Assembly (NCBI RefSeq): GCF_029227915.1 | Contig: NC_079887.1 | Coordinates: 13,332,001-13,396,000 of the forward strand | Length of the DNA: 64,000 bases | Direction of reading: 5' to 3' | DNA from: Hydractinia symbiolongicarpus | Lineage: Eukaryota; Cnidaria; Hydrozoa; Anthoathecata; Hydractiniidae | Shown here: positions 25,608 to 39,186 of the stretch, piece by piece | Numbering within the stretch: position 1 is the first letter of the stretch | Layout: each line of letters starts with the position of its first letter | Notes under the pieces: generated by a model | Databases searched by the model: none | Seen by the model: the letters and a program-made list of their open reading frames with translations, nothing else | Told to the model about the DNA's origin: nothing | Position numbers and translations under genes: made by a program

Positions 25608-28589
25608 CGTAAGTGATTATATTTAGCAAATTGTTTTATCTTCTTTACGCTAAGGCACTTATATGTTTTTGAATGATCTAAGGAGAAGTTATTTTAGAAT
25701 AAAAGCACAAATTAAAAGAAATTAAATAGTATTTATGAAATATTATATCTTCTTATCGAAATAAAAGTTGAGGCGTTTTATGAATGCAATAATTATAACA
25801 AAACGTGATTACTTTTTTGCAAACCGTAATCTCTTTTTCAAACATTCAGCCTCGCTCTGAAGAAAGTTAAACAAAGCCGGAATAGGCTCCAGTATTTTTT
25901 GATAATATCACCTAAAAATCATATCTTCGAACGCTTAATTCGTTCATTTTTTGTAAGAGAAATATCATTTCTCTTATGTGTTGTTATATGAGTTAAAAAT
26001 GTAAATTTTCACAATTTTAAATATTATTTATTAATAATAGAGTTTGAAAGTGTCTTGAAGAGGTCTAAAGTGTGAACTTATAACTTGATAAGAGAAACCT
26101 TACATCGCAAAAAACACCTGTACTTTCAAGCTCAAACTGATCCTACAATATACACTGATAAAAAGAAAAAACAGGGTTGTCCGAGAGATTCTTTAGTTTA
26201 ATTAAAAAAATATTTTTTGTTGTTTCTAAAGCGAAATTTACCGATGCCGTTGTTCTTTAATGACATTTTCTCCGTTAAATAGGAGAAATATTTATTTTTA
26301 CTAGACTTAGTAAAAAATATCCCTAGCAACGTCTTATCAACGGATATAACGATCCCTAAAATCTCATTCCCTATGGAGAATTAGAAGTAATTAGAGGTCT
26401 ATTTTCCAAGAGAAATCGGCTACCGTATATTTTGTCACATTTTGAAAACAATGATGTAATTCATCTCAGTAAATATGGCCAATTATAATCTGGCAAATAA
26501 AGCAATTAAATTAAGAAAGATTATGAAACTATTATTAGCCCGTGGAAAAATCCATGGAAATTCGCCCACATATGTCGTAATTGCTATTCCGTGTGTCCTT
26601 AGCACGACTCTGAAATATAGAGATTTACAAATCATCAGAATTAGCTCATCGAGTGTATGTGGTAAAACACAGGAAGCTGTAAATAACTTTCAAAAGGATA
26701 AATTTGTGCGTTTTTTTACCCTTCTTGGAGATTCTAACGCCAAAAAGTAATGGGGAAACTTAATTATTTTTTTTTGTTTCTTATATACAACAAACATTTT
26801 AAAACAGATGTTAACAATAAACTAGTTTAAAGGGAAAACTATATTTCCAGTCCTATACTATGAAGGAAAGGTAAGCAAAAGGTAAGCTTATGAAAGCAAC
26901 ACAAACGCAAAATTCCATCCATTCTTTTATCTCTCTTGAAACGTAAAGCGTTCATTTATATAATCAATATAAAGATTGCACTAATAATCTTTTTGTTCAG
27001 CTTATTTTGTTTACAAAACAGATAATTAACTCCACTTATGTTTATCCCGTTCGGGATTACACAAACAAACTCGTGTTGAGTACGACGTACAGACAACCTC
27101 GTGCAGAGGACTCTTTGTCTTTTTTTAAAAAACCTAGACCTTGTTTAAATCATAACAACAAACTCTCTTCTCAACAGCTCTCAGAACCAGAATTTTTTAG
27201 ATACTATCCTGTAAATAGCAACATCAGAACATTCCAGCATCCAAACACTTTTTTTGTTTCCTAGCAACTCAGATAACAATATCACTAGCCTTCTCTATAG
27301 TTACCCGTGTAAGTGTCTTTTCCTAGGAGTTATAAGTAGGTAAATTTTTTTTAAAAGAAATGTGAACTACTTCGCTTAGCATCACTTTTTGAACAAAGCT
27401 TTATGAGATAAACCTCCAAAGTAGCTCTGGACCCGTTTGGTCACAAAATGAATCCTGATTGGCCTATTATTAGAGATCTATGTTTTTCCGCAAAATATTG
27501 TATTAAGCATCTAAATGTAAACAAATGGTGCGGTGGGAGAGACGAATGATGGAAGATGCTTCCCTTGAATATGTCGCGACTGTACGTGAAGCAGATATTA
27601 AGGGCTATATATTTTTATAACATAATTCCGCTCTCTCTTTTAACAACATTGGCGTTTTAGTGATTTAACCACTCTTTAGATAGCTAAATTTTAATGCCAA
27701 ACATATGGCCCACCAGCAATGCTGAAGGAAGCTGGCCTGCTAGCTAGCTAACATAATTCTGCCACTAGCTAGCTAAAAGTTACATGCTTTGCAAATGTTT
27801 GTTATGCAGTAGGGAGTTGTTTTTAGTAAGCCAGGTGAAATTCACCGATTATTACTGAAAACCATACAGCTAAATACTGTGATGCCACACACTGGAGGTT
27901 ACAGCTTTTGGTGGTAGCTAGCTACACTTTCTTGGAGTTTTCTTTCAATAGAAAATATAAATTAGTGTTCTTTTCTAAAGTTCAACGATAGGAAATCCTA
28001 TTTTCTTTTTTTTTTTGGAAAAGATGCAATGAAAAGACTTAACTAAAAAAATGCCGTGATTAAACCATATTTCATCCAACTTTAAGAGTATAAGATTGCA
28101 AGTTTTAAGTACTTTGATTCGCAAATGTTAAAAAAAGTTTATTCCTGCAAAGAAATTAAGATCATTTCATTTTTACTATAAGTTTTTCAAGGTTTTTTTA
28201 TGTAAACACCAAGAATTGCGGCAGTTAAAAAACTTGGGTAACATTTTTATGATTTTGACCCCTATTTGCAAAATAATGGTCTTTTTACTGTAACATTTCA
28301 TCACATAATGTAAATAGATTTTAACACCTTCGTACACTTATATTATACAAATAAACATATTGACGTCAATTTTGTGTGACTACATAATGTAAAAGTAGTT
28401 GGGAGACTCAGCGTTGAAACGCCGGGTGAAGTCACATGTAACTGTGTTACCAGGCGCTCTACACTTGGTGGAGCGATTAATAAGAACCGTAAAGTGTGCC
28501 ACAGGTATACAGTTTGTCCGTGTTTTGGGTGTAATACATATATATACACCTTGCTAACTTCCGTATAGGAGAGTAATACCCTTTCCTAG
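25608..28589. other. Intergenic, no gene recognised
   Basis: AT-rich sequence upstream of the CH-domain gene. The presumed promoter, just right of 25607, has no clear TATA or initiator that I would assert. From about 27690, TAGCTAGC-rich sequence begins. A small ORF at 26475-26750 and a Cys-containing frame around 28430-28540 are noted but not supported as genes. Confidence 0.4.
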
Positions 28590-28800
28590 AAAAATTTATT
28601 TCAACCTCGGTGTAAATAAAAACACAGAAAAATGTCCGTTGTTAACACCGGGCTAAGCCGTGTCGCACATGCGTATAGGCCTAATACTTTTTTATAAAAA
28701 AACTTTATCACAACTTTGATTTACATAAGAACACAGAAAATAGCCTGTCAGTACCCAGTCAAGCTAAAACAATCACTCAGCGATTTTACTTTGTAGAATA
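28590..28800 (-). repeat. Dispersed repeat, reversed copy of the 0.3-kb family
   Basis: Reverse-complement matches to the unit at 296-645, for example GTTGTTAACACCGGGCTAAG, GTGTCGCACATGCGTATAGG and AACACAGAAAA. Roughly one and a half internal units are present. A further relative lies at 61230-61720. Confidence 0.5.
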
Positions 28801-29160
28801 AGTTTTCATGAGAGTAATAGAAGGTGTGGCTACCTAGCTAATTGCATTAAGCATAGGGATTGTTGATTAAGAATTTTGTTGTAAAAGCCAAACTGCATAT
28901 ATGGCTACTTTCAGTTTTTAGCCAGAGCTAGCTAGCTAGACAACCACAACTCAGCATAAAAAAAAATTTAATGTAACAAACTGACTAAAACTTTAAAAAT
29001 ATAGAAACAAATAAGGCTAGCTATAGCTACCTAGCTGACGTTAGCAGGATGCGTCTTCAAGCCAAAATCTTAAAATTGGTTGTTTAAGAGTTAAAAATGG
29101 CTAGAAAACGTAATAATATATTCATCTTAACATTTGATAACATATAGAAAAAAGTCAAAA
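28800..29160 (+). repeat. TAGCTAGC-rich dispersed repeat, copy 1
   Basis: This aligns with 61740-62110 in the same order: AACTGCAT-TGGCTACTTTC, AGCTAGCTAG-AGCCACAA, CTAAAACTTTAAAA, AAAATCTTAAAATTGGTTG and AAACGT-A-ATATATTCATCTTA. Both copies follow a copy of the 0.3-kb repeat family, so the two blocks probably form one larger element. Confidence 0.55.
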
Positions 29161-29416
29161 AGTCAAAATGAGACATACAAACCCTTGGCCATCCCTTCCA
29201 AACCAGAATGGACTTCGTAGCATGACAATGAGCGGTAAACACAAAGTCGGTGAAACCATCGCACTTGGTTTGTGAACGGAATCAGCGTACTTTAATGGCC
29301 ACTTTGCCTGTAACAATTAATCGCTGAACCATTTCTTGTTTAGAAAATCCTAAGTCTAGCTATGCTGCTAATCGCGAAAGTTGTAAAAAAGGAAGAAGGA
29401 GGAATGCCTCCTATTT

Positions 29417-29730
29417 GAAACATATGCGTATCCGCAGATGAAAGAGCCCTTAGGACCCAATCAAAATTCTTAAAAAATGGCACTGATCAAAACCTTGGTA
29501 AAGGATCGCCTCCTTGATAAAGTAACGGTTTTTCAAGTTTTAACTACGATGCTCAAGTAAGTCATTACATTTGCCGTATATAAAGATTTAATAAATGTGG
29601 TATGAAGCCATTTCTGGGATGCGATTTTTATGAAAAGTGAGCACAAAAAACGACATCTTAATCATCTTTGAAACATAAGCGTATCCGCAGATGAAAGAGC
29701 CCTTAGGACCCAATCAAAATTCTTAAAAAA
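29417..29730 (+). repeat. 61-bp direct repeat pair
   Basis: Copies at 29417-29477 and 29670-29730 are nearly identical, sharing GTATCCGCAGATGAAAGAGC followed by CCTTAGGACCCAATCAAAAT. A short CATCTTAATCATCTT word also recurs at about 29654 and 29731, just beyond each end of the second copy. Confidence 0.8.
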
Positions 29731-30290
29731 CATCTTAATCATCTTAGACATCAAATTGACACTCAAATATAACTTAAAGCAGCAGAAAATTACCTTACAA
29801 ATACTTAAGATTCATAGTTTATTCATGACATGACCTCCTACATTACTTTCAAGTCAAGTTTTCCGGCGGCTGAAACTTGAAACTTTCTTGACCTCGCTAG
29901 CTAGCTAGCTAACTATTTTCTTCCAAATTTTATACAAAAACATACTAAATTATTGCATTTAAAGCTGGTTAAACAGGAATAATGATTTTAAAATCATTTT
30001 ACAGTTATTAATTACTTTCTTCAGGATACTTAGTATAGCGTTTTAACAATTTTCTATTTTACTGTTATGTATTACATTTTGTCGACTGTATCTTATATAA
30101 TGTATTTATTTTTAGAAAATAGCATTAAAAAAATAGAAATTACAAAAACCTAATTATTTATTACCAGGTCGTCTACATTTTTGCAATAAAGTGGATTTAA
30201 TTTGTTGTACGTTGACCTTTTGAGTGGTTTGGTTTTTACCGAATGTAATTCAGAATGTGCAAGATGGAGAGTAACATTAATGACAGAGGC
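29725..30290 (+). repeat. Dispersed repeat, copy 2
   Basis: The partner of 8456-9010: the same block order, including ATTACCAGGT, TTGCAATAAAGTGGATTTAA and GATGGAGAGTAACATTAATG. It is preceded by the 61-bp direct repeats, which the other copy lacks. Confidence 0.6.
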
Positions 30291-30299
30291 ATTACTTGA

Positions 30300-33118
30300 A
30301 CAGATTTGTGGCCCTTAAAAGCGTCTGTCTCCGTGCAAAATAATATTACAGTAGTGATAGCTCGTGTCATCATTACATGGGTTTATCATCAGATTTATCA
30401 TTAATATGTTACACCATTTCTTCTCTGGCCAAGTTGTTTCCAGTATATCTCTGCACTCAGTTCCGGGAACTATTAAGTTCGACAATTTTTTCCCTGCATT
30501 CTAGATATTGATAGTAAATTCAACCATCATGTCAGGAATGCATGTAAACTTATACTGCAGTTACGTTCAAGATGAGTACGTTTGAGATATCATCAAAATG
30601 GGACTATATTGGGGAACGATGTCTGCATCAAAGAAAAACAGGGAAGTCCTAGCTAAAAACTCAACGTTACAGTAAATCAAAAACCATTTCAAAAGGTTGT
30701 AGCAGTGCAAGAAACAGTCTTTGTCAAACTTTCACATTCAAGCTAAACACAATAGTATAAGTTTAAGTCATAAAACTGTTGTTCTAGACCAGGAAATAAC
30801 ACGCCAAGATTCTCTCTTACAACTGTTAGGTAGAGGGACGTACGGCAAGCATTATGATATGGACTTGTTACTAGCTCGTAAAAAATCCACAATAATTCAC
30901 GAGTCACAGCCTTTATTAAACATATGTTGCATTAGTTACTTTTAGCTTAAAGATTTCGTGCGTGTTTAGCATGACTCGGTTTTGGCCAAACAACAGACAA
31001 AATACGCATACTTTTAGATGAATAAATCTGCAGGTTCGTTCATGCCATATATACTTCTTCTAGTTCTAGTGACTGCGCATCGAATCCCGCTCCGGTCAAT
31101 ATGTTAGTAATGCTTTTTAAGATATGAATTTATTAAAGGCTTATAACCGGGTATGTTAAAAATGTACACTTTGCTTTGTCACGTGACCAGGGAAAGAAAA
31201 AGGTCAGAATAAGCCTGAAAATATCACACATCAACGTAGCCTGATTACTTCACTTGTATCGCATATACAAAGGTTACAAAGAGTTAATAAATCATGTTAT
31301 TTTCGATTGCATGCAAAGAATTAGAAAATAACATGTTATTCTTCGTTGCTAAAATTTGTTTTCGTGTATTGTCAGAGGTATCTTGGTAGCCACATTGCAG
31401 GCAAAGTACAGTTATCATTATTATAGAGATTAGAAAAAAAAGTTTAAGACTTTCGAGATTAATTTAAAAATTAAAAATAAAACAAATTTGTTGAAACGCA
31501 GCCGTCACTAGTACGTCACTTTGAAATACAATTAAACTTAAAAAATATAAATTTTTGTAGAATATTAAACGACACCACAAGATATCGTCTTAGGTAACTA
31601 AACATTAAAAAGAAATTAAAAACAATACAACTTTGGTCTTTTAAGATAGAATAGTGTTAACTACATTTGTTGTGACAGTAAGAACACGACCCTTCCTTCT
31701 GTTATTTTACTTGCTCTCATGTTGGAATAAAATGATCTACAGGAAACCTTGATACGTGTAAATTGCTGTAATTTATGTCTGAAGTAAGCCACGGTAATCA
31801 TACCTGCTTGCATGGGTTTCAGTTCTTACCAAAAAAAATTAAAAAAACGCGCCAATGTGAGTCCCGCCAAGAATAGAACTGTAAAATAGCTTAGTATTAA
31901 AGTTTCTTCGTTTTTTCCTGAAATCTTAATTTTGCTAATTTAACTGCCTTTTAGCTGCTTTTTGCACACTGTTACACTGTACAGAAATACAATAAATCGT
32001 CTGAGAATTAATTGACAAAAATTAAACGTATAACACCGAAAAATTCATCTAGACAAGTAGTAATTTATTGCGCAGCTCCTTTTCACCTTGAAGATTACCT
32101 AAAAAAAAATAGTAACAATAAACGAAACGTGAAACACCGCAACAACTAAAATATAATGTAAAAGGAAAAAAATACTTCAAAATTATATTTTCAGGTCCTT
32201 TCTAAGGTTATTTTGTAGAGAGTTATGCATGAGCCTATACCATACATAAATTTATAAAAGTAGCGTTTTTCTCAGAGGTATAAATATATATTAATTACTT
32301 GTTAGGTAGCATTTGAAACTACCCGAAAATGTTGCCTAAAATATACAAAAATCGATGTTTTCTGGTATTTTTGTAATTAAGCATACGGGGATATTTTAGA
32401 CAAATTTTACGGTTTAATATCGTTATTAAGCTTTATTGCTACCACTTTGTTCCTTTTCTGGCGTACTATAGCTGCATCTCAGAAGTTATGTAAGGAGGTA
32501 GCCTCTCAGAAGTTATGTTTTTTAGCAGCTGTGCGTGTTACACACACAGCTGCTAAAAAGCAAAAAAGTTTGATAACTTATCTAGGAAACACGTCAAATT
32601 TTTATTAGAAAGTTCTGTCAAAAAAATAAATTAGGAACTGCTTGTCTGAGTTCGAGAACAAACTTTCTCCTTCTGAGCATGGGAAAAAGAGCTAATTCGT
32701 CAAGTTTTAATAGAACTCTCTAATTATAACCTCCCTTTTATTTATTAGGTACACAGAAATTACTTTGCACTTTGACTAATCATGAAATTAAAGTTGTTGG
32801 GTTGTCGGTTTTCGAACCTAGAAGTCTAGGCTTATATGATTGTTAATTGAATGAGATGAGTCGTTCTATAAAATAAAACACGTGGTATGACTTTTTCCTC
32901 AAATTATATTAAAGCAAGATTTTTCCACGACAAATCCACATCAAGTTTTTTGACAAGCTTGTGGTGCTAAAAATCCACCATGATCCCGTCAATTTGTTTT
33001 TATAAAAAATTAAAAGCCTACCTTTTAATGCTGATCTATATTTACATGATGATCATTAGTCGACAGTTTAGAATATTTGATTTCTTTTTCGAAAGAGGGA
33101 AAGCAATTCTAAAAAAAA
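30300..33118. other. No gene recognised
   Basis: AT-rich DNA. A 15-bp inverted repeat (32519-32533 and 32545-32559, arms TTTTTAGCAGCTGTG) and a 12-bp one around 31293-31340 are the only structures I noticed. A short ORF at 30721-30945 has no recognisable content. Confidence 0.4.
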
Positions 33119-33143
33119 TTGCAATCAAATTCTAATCTATGTC

Positions 33144-33461
33144 AAGAAGAAGAAGAAGAAGAAAAAGAAGAAGAAGAAGAAGAAGAAGAAGAAGAAGAAG
33201 AAGAAGAAGAAGAAGAAGAAGAAGAAGAAGAAGAAGAAGAAGAAGAAGAAGAAGAAGAAGAAGAAGAAGAAGAAGAAGAAGAAGAAGAAGAAGAAGAAGA
33301 AGAAGAAGAAGAAGAAGAAGAAGAAGAAGAAGAAGAAGAAGAAGAAGAAGAAGAAGAAGAAGAAGAAGAAGAAGAAGAAGAAGAAGAAGAAGAAGAAGAA
33401 GAAGAAGAAGAAGAAGAAGAAGAAGAAGAAGAAGAAGAAGAAGAAGAAGAAGAAGAAGAAA
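33144..33461 (+). repeat. (GAA)n microsatellite, 318 bp
   Basis: About 106 AAG/GAA units with a single AAA interruption near 33162-33166. It is purely purine on the plus strand, so it can adopt triplex or sticky DNA. The poly-Glu, poly-Arg and poly-Ser frames across it are products of the repeat, not genes. Confidence 0.97.
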
Positions 33462-33624
33462 TAGCGTCTACAAGTAAGAATTTAAACATTTTAAGAAGTT
33501 TCATGTTAACCGAGTACTTCATCACAAAATACTTACTGGAAATTGAATTTTGCAAAGGTTTAATGTTGAACAGAATGACAAAGCGGTGGAAACGACAGCG
33601 ACTTTGACAGGGATAAGTTCGCAA

Positions 33625-36116
33625 TGACGTTGCTCTTTCTTCATAATAATACCTGATAAGGAAAAAAATGTATCCAGAGTACTGCTGAGTGCTGAATTAT
33701 TGTTAAATAAAAACGCACTTATCAAAACTCCAGTTGCAACCAGTGACAAAACAAGTTGAATAATTAGAAGAAGCAGATCGCTTGTGTTCTTGCAACATCT
33801 TCCTAGAATCCCATCAGGATACTAAACACAGTATAAGTCAATACAAGCAGACTAACTCAATTTGGTTCATAGGGACATTGCTTATTTGTTTAGCAAATGC
33901 GAATCTTAACCTGTTTTAAATTCAAATCTGTTTCCAATTTTGCAAAATCGACCTTTCCTTGAAATTTTAATTTACTATATGACCTTATTTATAAAAGGAA
34001 GTGACGTTGGACGATTAAACATACAAAAGTTTTCCACACACCTTTGAACAAATTGCTTTGCATTGTGGTATAGATAATATAAATGAGATAATTGTGATGA
34101 TGATTGATATAACCAACTCTGATTTCGATTCTGGACACATCTCTGCAGCAACTAGAAACAATCACAGAAATAATTTGTGAATAAAAGAAGGAGACTCTCA
34201 AGGCTTATGTGCAATATTTACGGTAAAACATCAAGTATAATGTAAAAAAACCTTTGAAAGATAGTTATAGATTCGAGAATGTCAACGAAATTATATAAAG
34301 GCTACAAAAGCAGTTTTTCGATATTCACGATATAAAGAAAATTGTGCCATTTGGCAGCGAAAAATAAAAGTTGCATGTTTTTGACGCAATGAAAAATGCT
34401 CTCTCACGGTTGTTATGTCATGCAACTAAACACTATCTAGATAGCTTCTGATCATTTTCCACATGGTCCATGATTGGAAAGTTTACCACAGAAGAGGGAT
34501 CATACTTAATTTTAAAAACATTGAGAAGTATACATAATAATACACTATAATGTGTTTATTATGTATGTAATTTTTATGTATATAGGTATTTTTATTGAGT
34601 GGAAGTTGCTGTTGGAGGCAGAACAAACACTTTTATAAAATGTAAAATAGTATTCTAGAATTCACTAGGAGGAGTCGTACAGCCTAAACAGAGACTGTTG
34701 GCTCTTTTTGCGTTGTTGGTGCTTGTTTATGTGTACTACTTTTAGTTGTTTCTATCTCTGCGTATATGTTGAAATATGTGGACTGATTATATATATTTGT
34801 AGATGTGGTGTGTATATTATATATTTCTCTATGAAGGTTTATCCAAACTTATTACTAGTAGTTAGAACAGAACTAAGGTGGGCTGTTTATGAGGCGAGAT
34901 GGTCATGTGCGTATTTGCAGAAGCTAGAAAAGAGCTCGGCAAGTGAGCTAACTCTGTTTGCAAGTCCAGCTTTCCTGCATATAAACAGTGTGGCACTTAC
35001 TGGAATTTTAAAAAACACAACATGTACGTTTGTTTTAACATTTTTTTCTGTAACGTATATTTGTCTCCAGAAAGACTGGTAATGTAAGCTAACAAATGAT
35101 TTAGCTAGGCAAATAACTTTTTTCGAGCTTTCAACCTCTCCGGGATTTATTCGTTTTGTTTTCTTATATATTTTTTTATTTAATTACCTTAAATTCTAAA
35201 AAGTACCTGTTTTCTAAGATCATACTATTGTGCAATGAATTTAAAAAGCTCAATGATAGTACACCCGTTTGACATTTAATCGAGAACGCTGTCTACAACG
35301 TACCTGCCAGCGCAATGAATCGAACTAAAAGACACACCCATTGACTAAACATTTCAAATAAGTGATGAAGACATTTAGGACATTTACATGCCATCTAAAA
35401 GAAACGAGCAATAATACATAAATAAAAATATATGATAATAACAACAAAGTCAGTAATGAACAAGAACAACTGCAGCAGTAATACAACGTAAAACAAAAAA
35501 TAAAAGAACATCAATGAAAACACAAACGCAAAACCAAAATAAAAAATCTCCTCTTATTTTATTTCGTTTTTTTTTTCTTTGATACGTGAAGAGATAGAAC
35601 TCTGTACACTCTCCATTAATTAATACCCATCGCAGATATTTTGGAGATAGATGTTGACGAATACATTGAGATCAACATTGAAAAGGCTCTACAATGAAGA
35701 TCACAATATCATTTCGTAGATAAATACTGGGAAATGCATTGTTATATTGCTATGCGCGTGTTTGTTATGGAGACCTATTTCCGTTTCAGTGGCATCTATG
35801 AATGAGTAATAACTTTTTTTTCTAACTAAAAATAAGTTTTATTGTTTTTAATTCTTATTACTCACCGTAATACTTGTTTAAAATCACTTTTAAGTTAAAC
35901 TGCTTGTGTTAAAATCAGAATGGTCAACACACGTACTTTCCCTTAAATGAATAAAAAGAAACTAAAACACTAAAAGTGGAGGCTAAAAAGTTCAATCAAA
36001 TGGTAGCTGAGATATTGGAAACCCAGTTCCAAACACATCAAATTCCATGAAAACGGCCTCAAACAAGACGAGAACTAATATGTGACGAAAAACGTCTGGA
36101 AACAATCTTTAAAACA
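33625..36116. other. No gene recognised
   Basis: AT-rich sequence up to the left edge of the Helitron-like array. A 124-codon plus-strand ORF at 34708-35082 is Cys/Phe/Tyr-rich and looks like chance. The base before the array is A (36116), as expected of a Helitron target. Confidence 0.4.
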
Positions 36117-38443
36117 TCTATATAATAATACGCCAGTTCCGTGTCTCTGTGACAGGCAAAGTTGATATCGTCATTTTCCTTTGATGTTGCCGAAAAAATC
36201 TTTGATGTTGCCGAAAAGAATATGTCTTCTTTGTCGTGAAAAGCCGCGAGTTTTGTGTGGTTTGTTAAATGAAGTTCTAGCACAAAGTAACGGAAATTGT
36301 GTTTGCAAAAAAGATGGCTGTCATTTTTAAGCATTTGTCTTCTCTTGCCTTCAAAATAAATCTTTACAAAAGCATTTAAAAAGGGGCATGGTATATAAAT
36401 GAAGTATAGAAAGGTTTCTGTAAGGTTTGTTTATGTTTTTTAAAGTTTTGATGATATTATTGATGCAAGACATGTTTGTTAGCTAGCTAGCATCAACCAC
36501 ACCAACAACAACTAGCTAGGTAGCTAGGAATTTATAAATATGTAGCCATGTTCTTTATACCTAGCTAAGTCTCCAGTTATATTTAAGTGACCAGTTATTA
36601 GCTGCTGTAGCTACCTTATGTTAGCTTCAGTTTTATGTTGCTTTTTACATGTAAGCTAATCTTAGTGGTCTTTGCTAAGAATGTGACTGTAACTTATTTT
36701 AATTGACATTTTAAGCTTAAATTAACAAGCCACAACATCTTTTAAAAAAGTATTACATAATATTTAAGAAGAGTTTAAGGACTGTTTTTAAGCAAATAAT
36801 GTATTTTTCACAATTTGTGTATGCAAATAATGTATTTTTCACATTTTGTGTAACTAAACTTATATACTTCACATTTTGTGTAACTAAACTTATATACATC
36901 GGTTACATGCAATATAACGAAACGATTTTTATTTAACATGTAGTAATTCTGGTACCTTAAGTGTAGTGATTTTTGTTGTTCTAGATGTTCTGACTAAAAT
37001 GTTTTTGTTTATGGCATATTGTCTCAATTAAGAAAAGTTTCAACTTTTTTGAGGGAGTACAACACCGAAAAAACTTGTGTTTTTTTATATTTTGTATAAA
37101 TTCTTACCGGGCAGGACTCTGTACAACATACCGAAATGACTGATCCCTCTCTATTTATAAATTTGATGCGTTCCAAATCACAGTTTTTTGAAATTGTGGG
37201 TAATATTTAATGAGTACAAGATGCAAATACTGATTTTTGTTGAATCAGAAGTATTTCCTACAACCATTCTTTTTTTACACTTTTGTGGAGAAAAAGTGCA
37301 TGCAATATATATCATCAGAATAACTGATTTTGTTGCAAACTGTTTTTCTTTTTCACATTTTGGATTGAAATATTGTTATAAAGGGCAGATATCAATAGAC
37401 ATATACCAAAATAATTAAATTCTGCAAACTTTGATTTTGTCGTTCACCTCTCATCTTTTATATTTTGATTAAACTTTTGAGGAAAACCATAGGAATTATT
37501 TAGAATTAGTATTTTGTGTTGCAAATTTAGTGCAAAAATTAAACTGTTGTGAGGGAGGACCATATGCAATTATATATACTAAAAGTAATAATTTGATATT
37601 CTACAAGTTGTATTTTTGTATGCACTTTAATGACTGCTTTTTCTGAGTTGAATTTGATGGGTTAATGTTTTCAAAATAATGATTTTGGTTGGTTTGAAAT
37701 TTACTCCTTGCTCATTGCTTTTTCGACATTTCAGGTTAAAATGTTTGGTAAAGTCAGTACAGATCATTAGACAAAAAATGGTTTTGTTAACCGGTTAATT
37801 TTTACATTTTGTGCATATTTTTGCGGGAGAGGATGGTATGCAACCGAATAAATGATTTTTCAAAGTTTAACTTTTTGTTTTTAGGTGTTTTGCTTTTTGA
37901 TATTGTTCAGGTTGTATTGTTGTATAAGCATTTAGGGAAAAGACAATGTTTAAAATGCTTAAAGAACTTATTTCATAGATCTGTGCTTACTGTTGCAAGC
38001 CCTTCTTTTCGACACTTCAGATTAAAATATTGAAGGTTTTCAACATAATCACATAATAAGATGTATACATATTTGAGATATGTGTTATTTCTGACATTAT
38101 TATTATTGTTGTCGTAACTGTCTGGGTTGTGACTGTCAATGTTGTAACTTTCTACTAACTAGATTTTACACCTTGCACGCCGTTGTTTTTCATATTTTGT
38201 CTGAAGTTTTGTTGGGAGGATTTCATGCGATTTGACATTTGATATTTTGTGTTAGATTTTAAGAACCTTTTTGTTAAATTATGACTTATATACTTTCTTT
38301 TTATGCATTTTCAGATTATTTTTTTTAGTAAAAGGCATATTCAATATACTGAAATATTTGCTGATGTCATCAAAATTCAAATGACAGAACTTTTCAATTG
38401 TTTTTCTGCCTAAGTGGATTTTTCCACGGGCCTAATCGACTAG
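36117..38443 (+). mobile_element. Helitron-like unit 1 (long type)
   Basis: 2,327 bp. It is nearly identical to unit 4 over most of its length (compare 36117-37640 with 42041-43550), with small indels such as an extra repeat near 36845-36875 and loss of about 150 bp at 37660. The interior has degenerate repeats of roughly 100-200 bp built around TTTTGTG-GAGGA-CCATATGCAA and CTGATTTTTGTTGA words. No coding region is supported. Confidence 0.7.
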
Positions 38444-39186
38444 TCTATATAATAATACGCCAGTTCCGTGTGTCTGTCTGTCACTTTTGCAAAGTGGATT
38501 ACATTCTTCAAAATTTTCTTTAACAAATTCTATAAAACATCGCCTATAAAATTGTTCTGTAGATTATCAAACTTTGACGTTAGAGCAATATTGACGTCAA
38601 AGAAAGTATATTAAGATTAGTGAAGCCATTGCATTGCACTTTTAAATTTAAGGCTAAATAACTTGGAAACGGGTGGAAATAACTGACGTCATCTCCTGCG
38701 TGGGTAACTAGGGACTACCTGGCACCAATTTGGGTAAGTTTCCCAAACCTGGGTCCACGAATCCGTTTCGGAATGGGCGGGTTGATGACGTCATGAAAAA
38801 ACCTTCAAACCCTAATATCTCTACAACCATTTATCAAAAGTACATGATCCTATACATTTTCTTGATCAGCGTTTCAAGATCTATGCGATGAAGGCAACAT
38901 TTATACAAATTTCTAAAATAAAATTTTAGGTTTTGACGGGCCATTGCTGACGTCGGCAAACTTTTAAAACCCTTACATTTCATTAATCGCTCATCAAAAC
39001 CACACGATTATATAAATTTTCTTGATCAGCTGTGTAAGCTCTACACAATGGAGGAAACATGAAAACAAGTTTCTCAATTTATTTATTGTGTATTTGCACT
39101 GCTGACATCAGCAAATAATCTAAAACAACCTATTTTTCCATTGTCGTTCTGCCTAAGTGGATTACTCCATGGGCCCTATCGACTAG
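38444..39186 (+). mobile_element. Helitron-like unit 2 (short type)
   Basis: 743 bp. The 5' end is of the GTCACTTTTGCAAAG subfamily. It holds TGACGTCA sites (38684 and 38786), the GTGGGTAACTAGGGACTACC block and two copies of the CATTTTCTTGATCAGC block. It is the closest relative of the reversed unit at 2662-5959. The 3' hairpin is imperfect (GTGGATTACTCCATGG). Confidence 0.7.

Noticed and set aside
26475-26750. 91-codon plus-strand ORF
   Set aside because: No recognisable domain, splice context or conservation; it is compatible with chance in AT-rich DNA.
28400-28549. Plus-strand frame with paired cysteines (VTCNCV, CHRYTVCPCFGC)
   Set aside because: It looked like a Cys-rich mini-domain, but the spacing fits no family I know and no exon borders are visible.
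32800-32870. tRNA-like B-box word near GGTTTTCGAACC
   Set aside because: No A-box or acceptor stem can be paired with it.
33119-33624. Long ORFs on both strands (poly-Glu, poly-Arg, poly-Ser)
   Set aside because: They are the three readings of the GAA microsatellite and have no other coding content.
36059-36334. Minus-strand ORF (LFCKHNFRYFVLELHLTNH...) that recurs at 51404-51619
   Set aside because: It is conserved only because the Helitron-like units are similar at the DNA level. It runs across the unit terminus, its frame ends differ between copies, and no domain is recognisable.
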